Assembly (NCBI RefSeq): GCF_029227915.1
Contig: NC_079879.1
Coordinates: 34,952,490-35,016,489 of the forward strand
Direction: 5' to 3'
Origin: Hydractinia symbiolongicarpus
Lineage: Eukaryota > Cnidaria > Hydrozoa > Anthoathecata > Hydractiniidae
Length of the DNA: 64,000 nt
Shown: piece by piece, positions 33,447 to 45,638 of the stretch
Numbering within the stretch: position 1 is the stretch's first letter
How the letters are laid out: each line of letters begins with the position of its first letter
Notes under the pieces: model-generated
What the model was told of the DNA's origin: nothing
The model's database searches: none
Seen by the model: the letters and a program-made list of their open reading frames with translations, nothing else
Program-made: the position numbers and the translations under genes

Positions 33447-33963
33447 GTGCTCCACAATTTCGCTTTGCTCGCTTCGCTCTCCAAGCTCAATTGCTTCGCA
33501 AAAACATCTTTCTCGCTTATATTAAAGAAAATTTTACACATCCACTTTTCCTGTCACAGAAAAACGGACACACCAGGTCAATATCTTTTTTTGGGTTTTA
33601 TCTTAAACGAACCTGGTCGTATTGATCGACGTCAACGAATCGTTTTTATTAAAATTGATTTCCTCCTAAATTCGACCACTAATCGATGGCGATTCATTAA
33701 AATTTACATTAAAACAATACCACATATTTGATATGAAATAATAATACTGAGCATGCACTTAAAATTTCATGACACCTAAATACGATAAACAAAAATATTT
33801 TTGTACTAATTTTCTAAAATTTCTGAGCCATTTGCCTCCAGACTTTAACATTATCAAGGAAGTTTCCCAAGACACTGTGATTCGCAAACTTATTCTACAA
33901 ATTTTATCTCAAATTCTTCAACATTCATCTGCGAATAATTTCTGTTTTGTTAACAATTTTTAG
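33447..33963 (+). other. Two small ORFs conserved between duplication units (coding status uncertain)
   Basis: ORFs at 33447-33731 (94 residues) and 33769-33963 (64 residues) are both intact in unit 2 at 40685-40969 and 41009-41203. In the 64-residue ORF I count four base differences, three synonymous. In the 94-residue ORF I count seven, four synonymous. That excess of synonymous change hints at coding constraint. Neither protein has a recognisable motif and the numbers are small, so this may be chance. Confidence 0.3.
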
Positions 33964-34883
33964 TGTTAAATAGTGTATTGATATTGCTGTATGAAATATG
34001 CAATTAAAATTTTTTCATTTCTCAATGATGTACATTTCTTCTTCGATTTGTTTACATCGCGGGGGTATAATTCAATCTTATTGGAAAATTTTAATCGATT
34101 GACAATATAATAAAAAGAAATCCTTCGTTTGACAACAAGGTCGACGCTAATGAAGATTAGGCAATGTTCTATTTTTAGTAACATCCATTTGAAAGACGTT
34201 GATTGATTCGACCACATTGTTGGTATGATACCTGCCTTTAAATTCAAAAACAAGTCCAGCGGGTTAAAGGTTCTGGCCATTAGCAATAATTTCAAAAAGT
34301 ACTGAACTTTAAAGTGAACTTCAGAACCGAGTAAATATATTGCATGTTTTAAAATTGTAAAATTCAATTCTCGATTATTATTATTATAAGTTTCAGTAAT
34401 TTTTAGCTTAATTACATGCAATTATTTGTAAAGAAAAATAATAATAACGATACGGTTTTAAATTTTTAACCAATAAAACAAAAAAGCACAATGGCAACAA
34501 TAAAGTTGTACCGATTTTCTCCTTGTTTCTAAGAAACAACATAGGAAATATGTTTCAAGGCAAATTCGACAGAATCAGAAATTTGTAATAAAGTGCAAAA
34601 TACCACGCCCAGTGAAATATTAAAAACGCTTGTATGACGAGGATGCACGATACATAGTATAAATAAGACAGTTACATTACAGATTTCCCACATAGTAGTA
34701 TTTTAAAAAGAACTAAAATCTTTAGCCCGATACTTTTGCAATTACTATACAAAATTTTGAATAGTCCAAGATAAAAAAAATTATTATATAAAATTTAATG
34801 ATTCAAGTATAATAACTTCTCAATAAGGTATGAACTTCTTGTTCAATATTTATTCGATCAGCAATTAGCATGTGAATATTTCT

Positions 34884-34972
34884 GTATTTAGGCGTTTTAT
34901 TCATTTACTCGTTTTATTCATTTACTCGTTTACTTATAGGCGTTTTATTCATTTATTTTATTTACTCATACT
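34884..34972. repeat. Short tandem repeat GTTTTATTCATTTACTC
   Basis: The unit GTTTTATTCATTTACTC occurs two to three times in tandem, with a degenerate copy after TATAGGC. The unit 2 counterpart (near 42895) has only GGCGTTTATAACTCATAC, so copy number differs between units. Confidence 0.7.
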
Positions 34973-35262
34973 CCCTTGCTCAATATTTTTGATTATGCTA
35001 ATTTACTTTCCTGGAACATCAACAAGGAACTTTTTAGAAATAAAAATATATTCCAAAGCGTAGAGATTCCTGTAATAGGTCTCATAATGGGTCACTGTTC
35101 TTATTATCTTATTGTTAAAAGTCGTACTAGCTTGCTTCCCAGGAACTCAGATATGAGTTCTATAGATTCCAGTACTTTGGATACCGTTAATTTAAAGCAT
35201 AGAGTCTCTGCCTTCCCTCTGTCTCTAACCATCGGGCATTATTGAAGAGGCTATCTCACTTG

Positions 35263-35365
35263 GCGATAATCAAGCGATAAAGTCATTACAACCTATTATC
35301 AGTTTTAAGCTAAATAACTTGAAAAGAGAGTGGTGACGTCGGCGTTTTTCACTACGTTGGTAACT
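35263..35365. repeat. Spacer between duplication units; inverted copy at 43585-43668
   Basis: GAAAAGAGAGTGGTGACGTC and GTTTTTCACTACGTTGGTAACT here reappear reverse complemented at 43590-43640 (AGTTACTAACGCAGTGAAAAAC ... ACCACTCTC). The sequence bordering both ends of unit 2 is therefore related but in opposite orientation. Confidence 0.75.
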
Positions 35366-37974
35366 AGCACCAACTTTTAACTTATAAAATGCTCACATTC
35401 ATCTTGTAAATATGCTAATAAATATCTTTTCATAATATACATTATACATATTTGATTCTAAATTTTCTTCAAGACAAAGTGTTTGCCAAAAAAGTATATA
35501 AACTATTTGCTTTTTTTAAAAAATATTGTCACATTTTCACAGAAGTTATCCATTTAGTCAGATATTGTAGGATTTGGGAAGGTAGAAACGTTACATTGGA
35601 TCGACGCCATAACTGTACACACATCGTTTTCTACCGAACAGTTTTGAACACTTCAACATTGAGTAACAGCCACAGTCACTGTCTCTTTCACATTCTCTGA
35701 ACAACATTTTGCAATGACGTAGCGAGTACTTGACATTTTCTTTGGTCATTTTCACCTATATAATAATTATCATGATGGTCAAATTGAAAAAAAGAGACAA
35801 AAATACACTGTCGTCATCTTTATTAAGTGTTCTTGCCATAAAATGCTTACATGTAGGTAAGTTACTTTCTACACTTTATTTATGCGGTTTCTTTTATTTA
35901 TGGGATTGTTTTAATGGACCCTTAGTACGTTTTAATGTCTCTTTCAACAGGACCTTTTTTAAAATTTTTTAACTAACCTTCATTTAAATCAGTACTTCAA
36001 TATACTAAATATAATTTAACTCTTACCGTAATATCCTCCTTGGAATCTGAAATGGGTGGGTTCTTGACAGCATGTGATTTGTTTGCTAGGAAACTCCACG
36101 TATATGCGGTGAGAAGAACCATTAACAAATATACGCGAACCTAAATCATAGTAGTCAATATCATTTTATTTATGATGCCCTATCTCTTTCTCTTTTCTAT
36201 TTTACTTGGTATAAATACATTTGACTATGCAGGAGTTTTCACTTGAAAATACTAAAACAATTACTGCAAGGTCTTTGGTCAATTTTATATGACAATTAGA
36301 AATCATATTTACCATATTAATGAATTCTCACTTTTTTGAACAGCAAAAACGTCACTCAATTTTTTTTTCTAATCGGAATGCGAGCAGCACTTTCGATAGC
36401 TAAGAGTAAAGTGATGGGAAACGAATATAATAAGATCTTAACTTCGTGTTTCTTTGTTTGAATACACCAAACCGAAATTCAAGAAATGTTATCATTAGGC
36501 AATTTGGTGTTTTTAAATAAAATACTGCTCCGCCGGAGTTGTGCTTATTGTCAGCCCAAACGACGGTCAACAACTGCACAAAATCTCCGCACCACTACTT
36601 AAATGTCAGCCCTCTAATAATACGACCTTACTCCGATATATCGAAAGGTCTAGAAGTTCTAGACACTTCAAGCAGTGGGGGCATAAAAGCATTCAAAAAC
36701 ACTCGGAGTATTAGTTAAATACACGTCCTTAATACTAATATTATGAATACACATGTCCTAACAATAATATAAAAATATAACTACGATCGCCGACCGTACT
36801 GACCGAGATGCTTCGGGTGATCTTTACGTCCTGTCTTTGTGGTGGTGCGCAAACATCTTCTGTTTCTTGTGTTATACTGAGCAAATTGGTGCCAACGTTG
36901 TGCACTGGTGCGTGTAATTACAAACAAAAAGAGCCATTCATGTCGTTCGTTTAGTGCTGCGTTCAGTGTATGGTTGAGCGGGTTTGAAATAGGGTTTAGG
37001 TGTTAGAGGCCATACGTTATTCAGGTTTAAGGAGCTGACGCCATCCAATTTTTTTAAGTTCTTTTTAAAATATAACGCAATAAGAAACTTAAAAAAATCT
37101 CGTTAAAAATAAAATTATTTGCTGAAATATAACAATTAGAAAATAACTATGATGATTCAAGTTCCTGACAAAAACTGATAGGCATTTATCTTCTTCAACA
37201 TGTGAAAATTATCCAGAATGGAAGCATGTCCATGTTACAATGCATCATCTACACAATTATTTATTTTTTCTTGTAGTTGTGTCATCTTTGAAGCAACTAC
37301 CACCACCATAATGTAATTCAAGCCTTGTTGAGTATAATATATGCTTACATGGTCTTTATGGGTCAAAGGTTTGTTACAATATAGACTTAAAATCTGTTCC
37401 GACGGACAGTACTTTAGAAGTTATAAATGGCTTTTGTTGTTGTCTCCATTTTTTTATAATTTATTAAGACAAGTAAGCTGAGGGAGACTGTTATAATTAA
37501 TCTCAATAGTGCTTTATTATTCTTTCTACTTTTTAAACAAATTAATGATACAAAAATATCACAATTTGATGCATCAAACAAACAGAGGTTTTCCTCGACA
37601 GACACTAAAGAGGAGAGATAATTAAAAAGATGAATGAACTTTGGTTTCTAACGATGTTCTATTTCTAGAGTATTCATTGTATTCAAATTTAGCTGGTAAT
37701 GGAAGAATGTTTTTTTGTTAGATTTCCACCTCCTTTTTTTAAAACTATAATCTTTTTCGCATATAATTGGTTTTGCAAAGAATAAAATTTAATCTTTTCT
37801 TTTTTGTAGTAGAATTTTTCAAGTCAGAATAAAAGTGAAATTGTCCTAAGCAAAACGCTGTTCTTTTGATGTTTTGATAAATACCTGAATAAACTCGGTA
37901 TTGTTTTTTTATGCAACATGTCACAACTTCAATACACAATTTACCTTTCATAACTTTAAAATGGAGAAATATGT

Positions 37975-38284
37975 CTAAGAGGAGAAGGAGAAGAAAAATT
38001 AAAGCAAGAGAAAGTGAAGAGAGTTGTGGGAGAAAGGAAAAGAATAAAACAGGGAAAACATACAAAAATGTCAATAAAAAAGAGAGAATAGCTGAGAAGC
38101 AGGAAAAAGGGAGAAGGGATAACGAAGGAAAGAAGGAGGAGACAGAAAGCCAAAGAAATAAGAGGAGTAGGGGGTAGTGAGTAGAAAAGAAGCTACAAAA
38201 TGGGGAGAGAAGGACGAAAAAATGGAAGGAGAAAAATAGAGGGAAGGGAGGGAGGAGGGGGAAGAAGTAGAAGGGGTAGGGTAC
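37975..38284. repeat. Polypurine tract, unit 2 copy
   Basis: Almost pure A/G on the plus strand over ~300 bp, corresponding to 29126-29612 but without the interruption. Internal lengths differ between copies, as expected for slippage-prone sequence. Confidence 0.85.
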
Positions 38285-39462
38285 ATTACGATGACCAAGG
38301 CATTTTAGCACAATATCTTAGTGGACTTATTTACCAAGGGTTATCATATAGCAACGGTTTCATTGCAACTGTAATAGATCTTTCATATCCTCAAGAAACT
38401 CCAAAGAGAATTCCAGACGAAGCCATCGCGCAAAGCAGAAATTTTAGTAAAGTAAAAGTGGAGGAAAAGGCTTCCTATAGAATTTCAAAACTCCACGAAA
38501 ATTCAACGAATTTATCTCCATTCATTTAGAAGTATTGTTATTTATTTTAATTTGGAGTTGTGGCTATCTAGCTAGCTCTTGATACATCTGAAACTAAAAA
38601 GTTAAAGTAGCCAAATACAGTTTGCCGATAAAAAATTTCTTACTGATTTTTATGATTAATGCAGTTAGGTAGCACACTTTAATGTTGTTATGAAAACTTA
38701 TTCTGAAAAATGACTATACATTTCAGCATTTTGTTTTGAAACACATTTTGCTTTTACATTTTATTTAAAACTAATGATTACAGCTACCTGTTAATATATT
38801 TAATTTGGCAATATAAAATATTAAAGCCATATCTATCTAGTGCCTTAATTCTGATAAGTCGTATGGTTGTCTGCTGTTAATTTCTTTAATTTGGCGAAAA
38901 ACTTGTGTCACGTAACCTTGTTTTTTTTTATCTAAACGAAAATTTGATTTATTAAGACCATATTTTAAACCAACGGAAGAATCATTAAATATGTATTCTT
39001 CTTATCAAAATAATTGTTGTGTTTATGTCATGGGACAAAGTCCGTGATAAAAATTGTCTTACGTAGAAAAACAATAGAGTGTGTACACAAATACACGAAA
39101 GTATAATTTTAGAAAGATTTCTACTCGTGGCGCCTTTTTGTATAGCTTGAAATGCTGATCCTAACAAACGCCTGAGGAGTTAATAGGGTTGTAAAAATTT
39201 GCTGACGTGAGACGTTCCAAAATACAAAATATGTATAGCTGTTTCAAATTATAGATCTTGAAACGCTGGTTAAGAGAATATTTAGGGTCGTGTACGACAA
39301 ACGATTCCCGACATAATAAGATTTAAAAATCCTTCATCTTTAATAATATCATCAACCTGTTTATTCCGAAACGACGTCGGGGACCCAGGAAAACGATTAA
39401 GAAATGACTAATCACACCATCCTGTTTCCAAGTTATTTAACGTCAAAGTTTAAAGGAGAATT

Positions 39463-40075
39463 AAGGTAAAAAAAAAAAAGCTTTAGTTTAACCCTATTCG
39501 GTCTTGGGATTTTTCGAACATATTTTGACCGGGGACACAATGCGGGGGCATGGGGACATAGGGACACATGGGGAGACGAGGATGACACGTGACGCAAATT
39601 TCCCACAACAATAATTTTGTTCCAGGACATGTTGCAGAAGGTGGCGACACGAGCAACATTTGCGATGCAAAATGTTTATCAAATTTTGTCCCTGGAGCAC
39701 AGGCACAAATAAGATTCTGATCTATTTTGTCCCCGAAGTTGCGGAGGAAAATTTTTGCTCCATGCAACATTTTTTTGCTCTATTGCAATAAAATATAGAT
39801 ATGGGACACAAGAAATTTTTGCATTGCACGTGCAATGAAGCAATGTTGCGTAGCATGCAGATTAAAATGTCCCTCGTGTCCCCTTAGCTTAAAAATCGTA
39901 GCCATGCAGCACAGCGTTAAGGAGTTATGAAGAAAAAACCATCATTTTTAAATGTGAAAATAGAAGACCTGGTTCTTATCAACTGTTTGAAATTATTTTA
40001 ATACTACCAATGGTGCTTTATTTAGGAATTATAGATTCATCGCCTATAGCCAATATTCTGACTGGTTCCATCATT
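39463..40075. mobile_element. ~610 bp insertion present only in unit 2
   Basis: Unit 1 reads continuously through ...GGAGAATT/GAGAAAGG... at 30775, while unit 2 is interrupted here. The insert begins with a poly-A run and TTTAGTTTAACCC, which matches (reverse complemented) the right end of the repeat at 17165-17880. It contains GGGGACA-rich blocks near 39530-39580 and CTCGTGTCCCC near 39872, partly able to fold back on each other. No ORF of note. The element type is unknown. Confidence 0.65.
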
Positions 40076-41659
40076 ATGAAAGACTGGGAGGTGGGAAAAT
40101 GATTGCACTTCTTTTGTGCCTCATTAGTAGAATCCGCAAATTTTTAACCTTATATCTCCCTCAAAAATGATAAAATTGTATACTTTTTTGGGAACGTTTT
40201 TTTTTATAGTATGATAGAAATTAAAACAAAAAATCAAAAAAGTAAATTTTGACATCAATACATTGTAATGGCTTCATTAATTTAAATTGAAGATATTGAC
40301 GTTACATTAATGTAATTACCACCGTGTAGTAACGTCAGAAAATGTAATATTTAAAACATATCTTTTTCTGGCGTCTGCACCTAGATACAGTGTTTGTATT
40401 AATATAGAAAATAGTCGTTAAAAAACCAATTAGACCTGATAAAAATAGAAACCATAGGTTGAAAAAGGATGTTTTAGGAGTTTTGCTGCCGCTAGCAGGG
40501 CTTATATAAAATATATTTGAATTAATTTTTTTAACCCGTTGCCTTTAATGTGTAGAGCTTGATAAAAATTTCTTTTCTTGAAAAAATATCAGTCATATCT
40601 CCTTAAGCTGATTTTATATGATTTTTTTTCTGTCAAAATTTTGAAAATCTCAATAATTCTCTTTGTATACTTCGCGTAGCAAACGTGCTCCACAATTTTG
40701 CTTTGCTCGCTTCGCTCGCCAAGCTCAATTGCTTCGCAAAAACATTTTTCTCGCTTATATTAAAAAAAATTTTACACATTCACTTTTCCTGTCACAGAAA
40801 AACGGACACACCAGGTCAATATCTTTTTTTGGGTTTTATCTTAAACGAACCTGGTCGTATCGATCGACGTCAACGAATCGTTTTTATTAAAATTGATTTC
40901 CTCCTAAATTCGACCACTAATCGATGGCGATTCATTAAAATTTACATTAAAACAATACCACAAATTTGATGAATGAAATAATAATACTGAGCATGCACTT
41001 AAAATTTCATGACACCTAAATACGATAAACAAAAATATTTTTGTACTAATTTTCTAAAATTTCTTAGCCATTTACCTCCCGACTTTAACATTATCGAGGA
41101 AGTTTCCCAAGACACTGTGATTCGCAAACTTATTCTACAAATTTTATCTCAAATTCTTCAACATTCATCTGCGAATAATTTCTGTTTTGTTAACAATTTT
41201 TAGTGTTAAATAGTGTATTGATATTGCTGTATGAAATATGCAATTAAATTTTTTTCATTTCTCAATGATGTACATTTCTTCTTCGATTTGTTTACATCGC
41301 GGGGTTATAATTCAATCTTATTGGAAAAATTTTAATCGATTGACAATATAATAAAAAGAAATCCTTCGTTTGACAACAAGGTCGACGCTAATGAAGATTA
41401 GGCAATGTTTTATTTTTAGTAACATCCATTTGAACGACGTTGATCGATTCGACCACATTGTTGGAATAGATACCTGCCTTTAATTTCAACAACAAGTCCT
41501 GCGGGTTAAAGGTTATGGCCATTAGCAATAATTTCAAAAAGTACTGAACTTTAAAGTGAACTTCAAAACCGAGTAAATATATTGCATGTTTTAAAATTGT
41601 AAAATTCAATTCTCGATTATTATTACTATAAGTTTCAGTAATTTTTAGCTTAATTACAT

Positions 41660-42376
41660 CTTGGAGGAAAGAATACGGAAGGAGAAACAACTCTTTAATT
41701 CTATTGAAACACTGCGTGAGGTTTTAGCAGGTGTCTGTATAGAAACTTAAGCTGAAGTTTTGGCGGTTGTGTGACTAAATTATTCGTGAATAACAATTCG
41801 CAACTATGATTGGTTATAAAAACAATTAGATAATTTGATGATGAATTTGATAGCATTATCAAAACAAGAAGCCATATTGAAATCGGTAAAATTTCTTTTG
41901 TTTTCATGTTAACATAATTAGCCAAGAAGCACATGCTCGAAACTTTTGTAAACAAAAAGAAAAAGTTTATAACTCGTTTTAAAACGACGTTCTGTTATAA
42001 GAAGTTATTTCTTTAGTTAGAATAAACATTAATCCAGCACACATTTTGTCGGCACTCGTCCAGCGCATATCTATCTATATTGTTTTTCATGATTAAAGTG
42101 GTATACTCAAGCCTGCAAAAATAGGTTAATATAACGGTTAAACGCTTATTTCCAAACGTATTGTTAAAGTTTTTAACAGCAATGTTTACCGACTTATATT
42201 AGGCACACTTTCCATATATTAAAGGAGAATATGAAATTTGATCATTTTTTCGTGAAAAAGACTCGGTCGAGCACCTCACGCACTTATTCTTTTGAAATTA
42301 AAAACAATACAAAATTCAATACATTTAAAGCGCACAGAAATGAAGTTGTTTCTCCTTCCGTATTCTTTCCTCCAAG
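41660..42376. mobile_element. 717 bp non-autonomous DNA transposon, 33 bp perfect inverted ends, 7 bp target duplication
   Basis: The left end 41660-41692 starts CTTGGAGGAAAGAATACGGA. The reverse complement of the right end (42344-42376) is identical for 33 bases. ATTACAT flanks both sides (41653-41659 and 42377-42383). Duplication unit 1 preserves the unoccupied site at about 34405-34425 (TTAATTACATGCAATTATTT), so insertion happened after the duplication in unit 2. The interior has no transposase; the ORFs inside are short. The superfamily is not assignable from ends alone. Confidence 0.95.
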
Positions 42377-43203
42377 ATTACATGTACTTATTTTCTCTAT
42401 AAGAACAATTTGTAAAGAATAATAATAATAACGATAAGGCTATAAATTTTTAACCAATAAAAACAAAAAGCACAATGGAAAATATAAAGTTGTACCAATT
42501 TTCTCCTTGTTTCTAAAAAACAACATAGGAAGTATGTTTCAAGGCAAATTCGTTAGAATCAATTAATACAGTTCAAGTCTTAGAAATTTGTAATAAAGTG
42601 GAAAATACCACGCCCAGTGAAATATTAAAAACACTGGTATGACGAGTATGTACAATACAAGAGTATAAATGAGACAGTTATATTAAAGATTACCCACATA
42701 GTAGTATTTAAAAAAGAAGTAAAATCTTTAACCCGATACCTTTGCAATTACTATACAAAATTTTGAATAGTTTATGATAAAAAAGTTATTATATAAAATT
42801 TAATGATTCAGGCATAGTAACTTCTCAATAAGGTAAGATCTTCTTGTTCAATATTTATTCGTTCAGCAATTAGCATGTGAATGTTTCTGTATTTAGGCGT
42901 TTATAACTCATACTCCCTTGCTCAATATTTTTGATTATGCTAACTTACTTTCCTGGCGGATCAACAAGGAAATTTTTAGAAATAAAAATATTCTCCAAAG
43001 CGTAGAGATTCCTGTAATAGGGCTCATAATGCGTCACTATTATTATTATTATATTGTTAAAAGTCGTAATAGGTTGTTTCCCAGGACCTTAGATATGAGT
43101 TCCATAGATTCCAGTACCTTGGATACCGTCAATTTAAAACATACAGTCTCTGCCCTCTCTCTATCTCTAACCATTAGGCGATATTGAAGAGGCTGTCTCA
43201 GTT

Positions 43204-43670
43204 TAATTTTGAATGAGGTTTGAAAACGTTAGAAACAAAACTGTAATGCAGCAAAATATTTTGTGCACTACTTGCTTGTTACCGGAATTGCATACAACCT
43301 GAAATGCCAATCACAATAATAAGATCATGTGCTTTTAAGGAACGCTTAGCAGACATATGTGTTTAAAAACTTTGCTGACGTCAGCAAGACACCGCAAATA
43401 AATAGGATTTTTATTTAGAAATTCTTAATCCTTTCTTGTATGTTTTTTTTGCGAATGGTTACAAAGATATTAAGGTTTAAACCTTTTTTAATAACGTCAT
43501 TACTCCGTTCATTCTAAGACGCATGCCAGGATTCAGGTTTAAGAAAGTTACTAAATTTTGTCAGAAGTTATACCTAGTTACTAACGCAGTGAAAAACGCT
43601 GACCACTCTCTTTTTAACTTAAAAATGATAATAGAGTTGTAGTGATTTCATGGCTTTCCGCCAACTGATA
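43204..43670. repeat. Right border of unit 2 with GACGTCAGCA-family block and inverted spacer copy
   Basis: GCTGACGTCAGCA at 43375 and a following CGTTCATTCTAAGACGCATGCCAGGATTCAGG block match the family at 30450-30770. From 43585 the sequence is the reverse complement of the 35263-35365 spacer. Confidence 0.6.
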
Positions 43671-44430
43671 GTTGGTGTGACCACTCAACTATCTTTGTTT
43701 GTGACACACAATAGGTACAATTAATAGCCGAAACTTTTATCTAAATCAAAACATTAAAACATTTTAAAAAAGGGATTTTTTGATATTTTACAAAAACGTT
43801 TTAAGTTGAATGCCAGATTCAATATCTTGATGTGGCAAATTTTTGTAGAACTTTTTTCTAGGAAACAAATATTTTCGCGGAAAACACTTAAATGATTGAA
43901 CTAGAAAAAAATAATGTTTGCAATCAAAGGAATCGTATATTCCTTGAAAGCAAAATGATGTCAGGAGGGAGTTTCAATTGTATATATTTATATTTTAGCA
44001 GTAACATGAAGTATATAAAAAGATTACAAAACGTTACACAACGTTTGGTTACTCAAAAATACAAACCTTATCTTAACACTAAACCATACGAATAAATAAT
44101 TCATAAACTAAACGACTAAATATTTTTTTATTTTCCTTTCTTTAAAAGAAATTTGAATTTTGATGAACAAATATGTTTTCCATTAGCTGCGCTAAAGGAA
44201 TCAACCTCATAAACTCGCCGAGCTTGTCTAGTAGTTCGTCTCGCTCGCTTAAAATACGGTTGGTAATCGGGCAAACACCGCATTTATAGGAGGTATGCAG
44301 AAAACGTTTTGTAAATTTCCTTGCACAAAGGCTACCGTGATTACTTTCGGTTTCTTCGGCACGAAAACATTGAACAAAACAAATTTAAAATTTGAAAGAA
44401 AATAAATTGACCGAGCACAGATAATGTCGT
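43671..44430. other. Unassigned non-coding DNA
   Basis: AT-rich, no coding signal and no repeat recognised. It leads into the BEL/Pao fragment. Confidence 0.3.
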
Positions 44431-44437
44431 ATTATTT

Positions 44438-45500
44438 TTGGTGATACATCTTTACCCTTCATTCTCTCAGTTGTACTACAGAAACATATTAATATATATC
44501 GTGATGCAGACCAGAAATTTGGGAAAAAACTTCTCCCATCTTTACATCTGGATGATTTATACAGCAGTGCTTATGCAAATCGAGTCTTTAGAAGCTTTTG
44601 TCCACTTAAGAACATTTTAATCTAACGATGCAAATTTAGAAAGTCTAGTTAAAAAGACCTACGATGGAGAACAGGAAATAAAAGTGCTTGGGATAATATT
44701 AAACAAAAATTGTGATTTTCTATTTTCTGGTTTTAACAAGATAAAAATAAATTCAAATTGAAAACGGCGACAAATCGCAACGTATTACAAGCCTTGGCGT
44801 CTATTTTTTATCCTTTCGGTCTAACTAATCCCATAGTTGTTAAGACGAAAGTATCTTTTCAAAGCTTTGCTCGCAAAAAAAATTAAGTGGGACACTCCAT
44901 GTGAAAACTTCATTCATGAAAGGAATCAAATAGTCATAGAATTGGATAAAGTAAGTATCGTTTACTTGAATAGAAATTTTTGTTGGTAAGATAACGTTTC
45001 AGATCCATTATTAGTGTTCGATGACAAGGCTTCAGCGACCCTTCAAGTCAGCATATGGTTGTGTTTTTTACCTACGCTTGGAAACACGCTCTAGAATAAT
45101 AAAGACTGCTCTTTGTACTATTAAGTCACGTGTTTCTCCTTTATAACCTCAAACAATGCCCAGGTAAGAACTGATAGTAGCATTAATGCTATCCAGATTG
45201 TTAAAACAGTTGGTTTATGTTTTTGAGAAAGTTTATACTATTGATAATGAATTTGACTGGATTGATTCTAGTATTTCATATACTCGTGGATTTATTTTAA
45301 CCTTTTGCATAAACAGATTGCAGGAAAAAAGACTTAATTTAGAATGGAAAGTGATACCACCAGCAGAAAATCCTACTGTTATTATATATATAGGAATGTG
45401 CCCCACTTGTTGACATTAATTTGTGGTTTTGTGGTCCTGCGTTTCTTAGTTTAAAAGAAACGGAGTGGCCTCATTTAATATGTTGAAGATAATTTTTATA
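44438..45500 (+). pseudogene. BEL/Pao retrotransposon pol fragment (RT end and RNase H), degraded
   Basis: The plus-strand frames, broken by shifts and stops, show in order: HLYIWMIYTA (44538), a decayed version of the reverse transcriptase YVDDLYT-type active site; EIKVLGI at about 44678; NVLQALASIFYPFGLTNPIV at 44781-44840, the typical Pao 'vLs.la.iyDPLGl..P' block; KWDTPCENF after a frameshift at about 44882; and at 45310-45470 NRLQEKR...WKVIPPAENPT followed by a GFVVLRFL...TEWP block, the connection/RNase H end of Pao elements. The catalytic aspartates are already mutated. No LTRs were identified. This is a dead fragment. Confidence 0.8.
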
Positions 45501-45638
45501 ATCAAGATGAGAAAATTGATTTTGTGGAATTGATTTTCCCACATTAAATGGTGATGATAACTCGTGTTTACAGAGAGTTTATACTGATACTACTGTTAGT
45601 TTGTCAGCTTCCACGTGTTATAGTTGTACGAGTTAGAC

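Larger units (their letters stand above)
25749..35262. repeat. Tandem duplication, unit 1 (9.5 kb)
   Basis: Aligns in direct orientation with 35366-43203. Corresponding parts are: 25749-28258 with 35366-37867; 29028-31229 with 37868-40560; 33336-34425 with 40572-41659; and 34426-35262 with 42377-43203. By eye, identity is mostly well above 90%. Unit 1 carries two segments that unit 2 lacks (28259-29027 and 31230-33335). No gene with a recognisable domain lies inside. Confidence 0.9.
35366..43203. repeat. Tandem duplication, unit 2 (7.8 kb)
   Basis: Direct copy of 25749-35262, starting 103 bp after unit 1 ends. Relative to unit 1 it lacks two segments and has gained about 610 bp at 39463-40075 and a 717 bp transposon at 41660-42376. 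At 37867/37868 the two flanking parts are joined without the 770 bp present in unit 1, which marks the edges of that indel. Confidence 0.9.

Noticed and set aside
33425-33625. Arg/Phe-rich ORF in the alternative frame
   Set aside because: The frame changes mostly at non-synonymous sites between duplicates and its end differs; the neighbouring frame fits better if anything is coded.
37745-38311. 188-codon minus-strand ORF rich in Phe, Leu, Ser and Pro, looking like a multi-pass membrane protein
   Set aside because: It is the pyrimidine strand of the polypurine tract; the hydrophobicity is a base-composition artefact and the ORF is broken differently in unit 1.
39483-39770. Overlapping minus-strand ORFs rich in Pro and Cys in the unit 2 insert
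   Set aside because: They follow the GGGGACA-rich repeat composition, overlap each other in different frames and have no domain.
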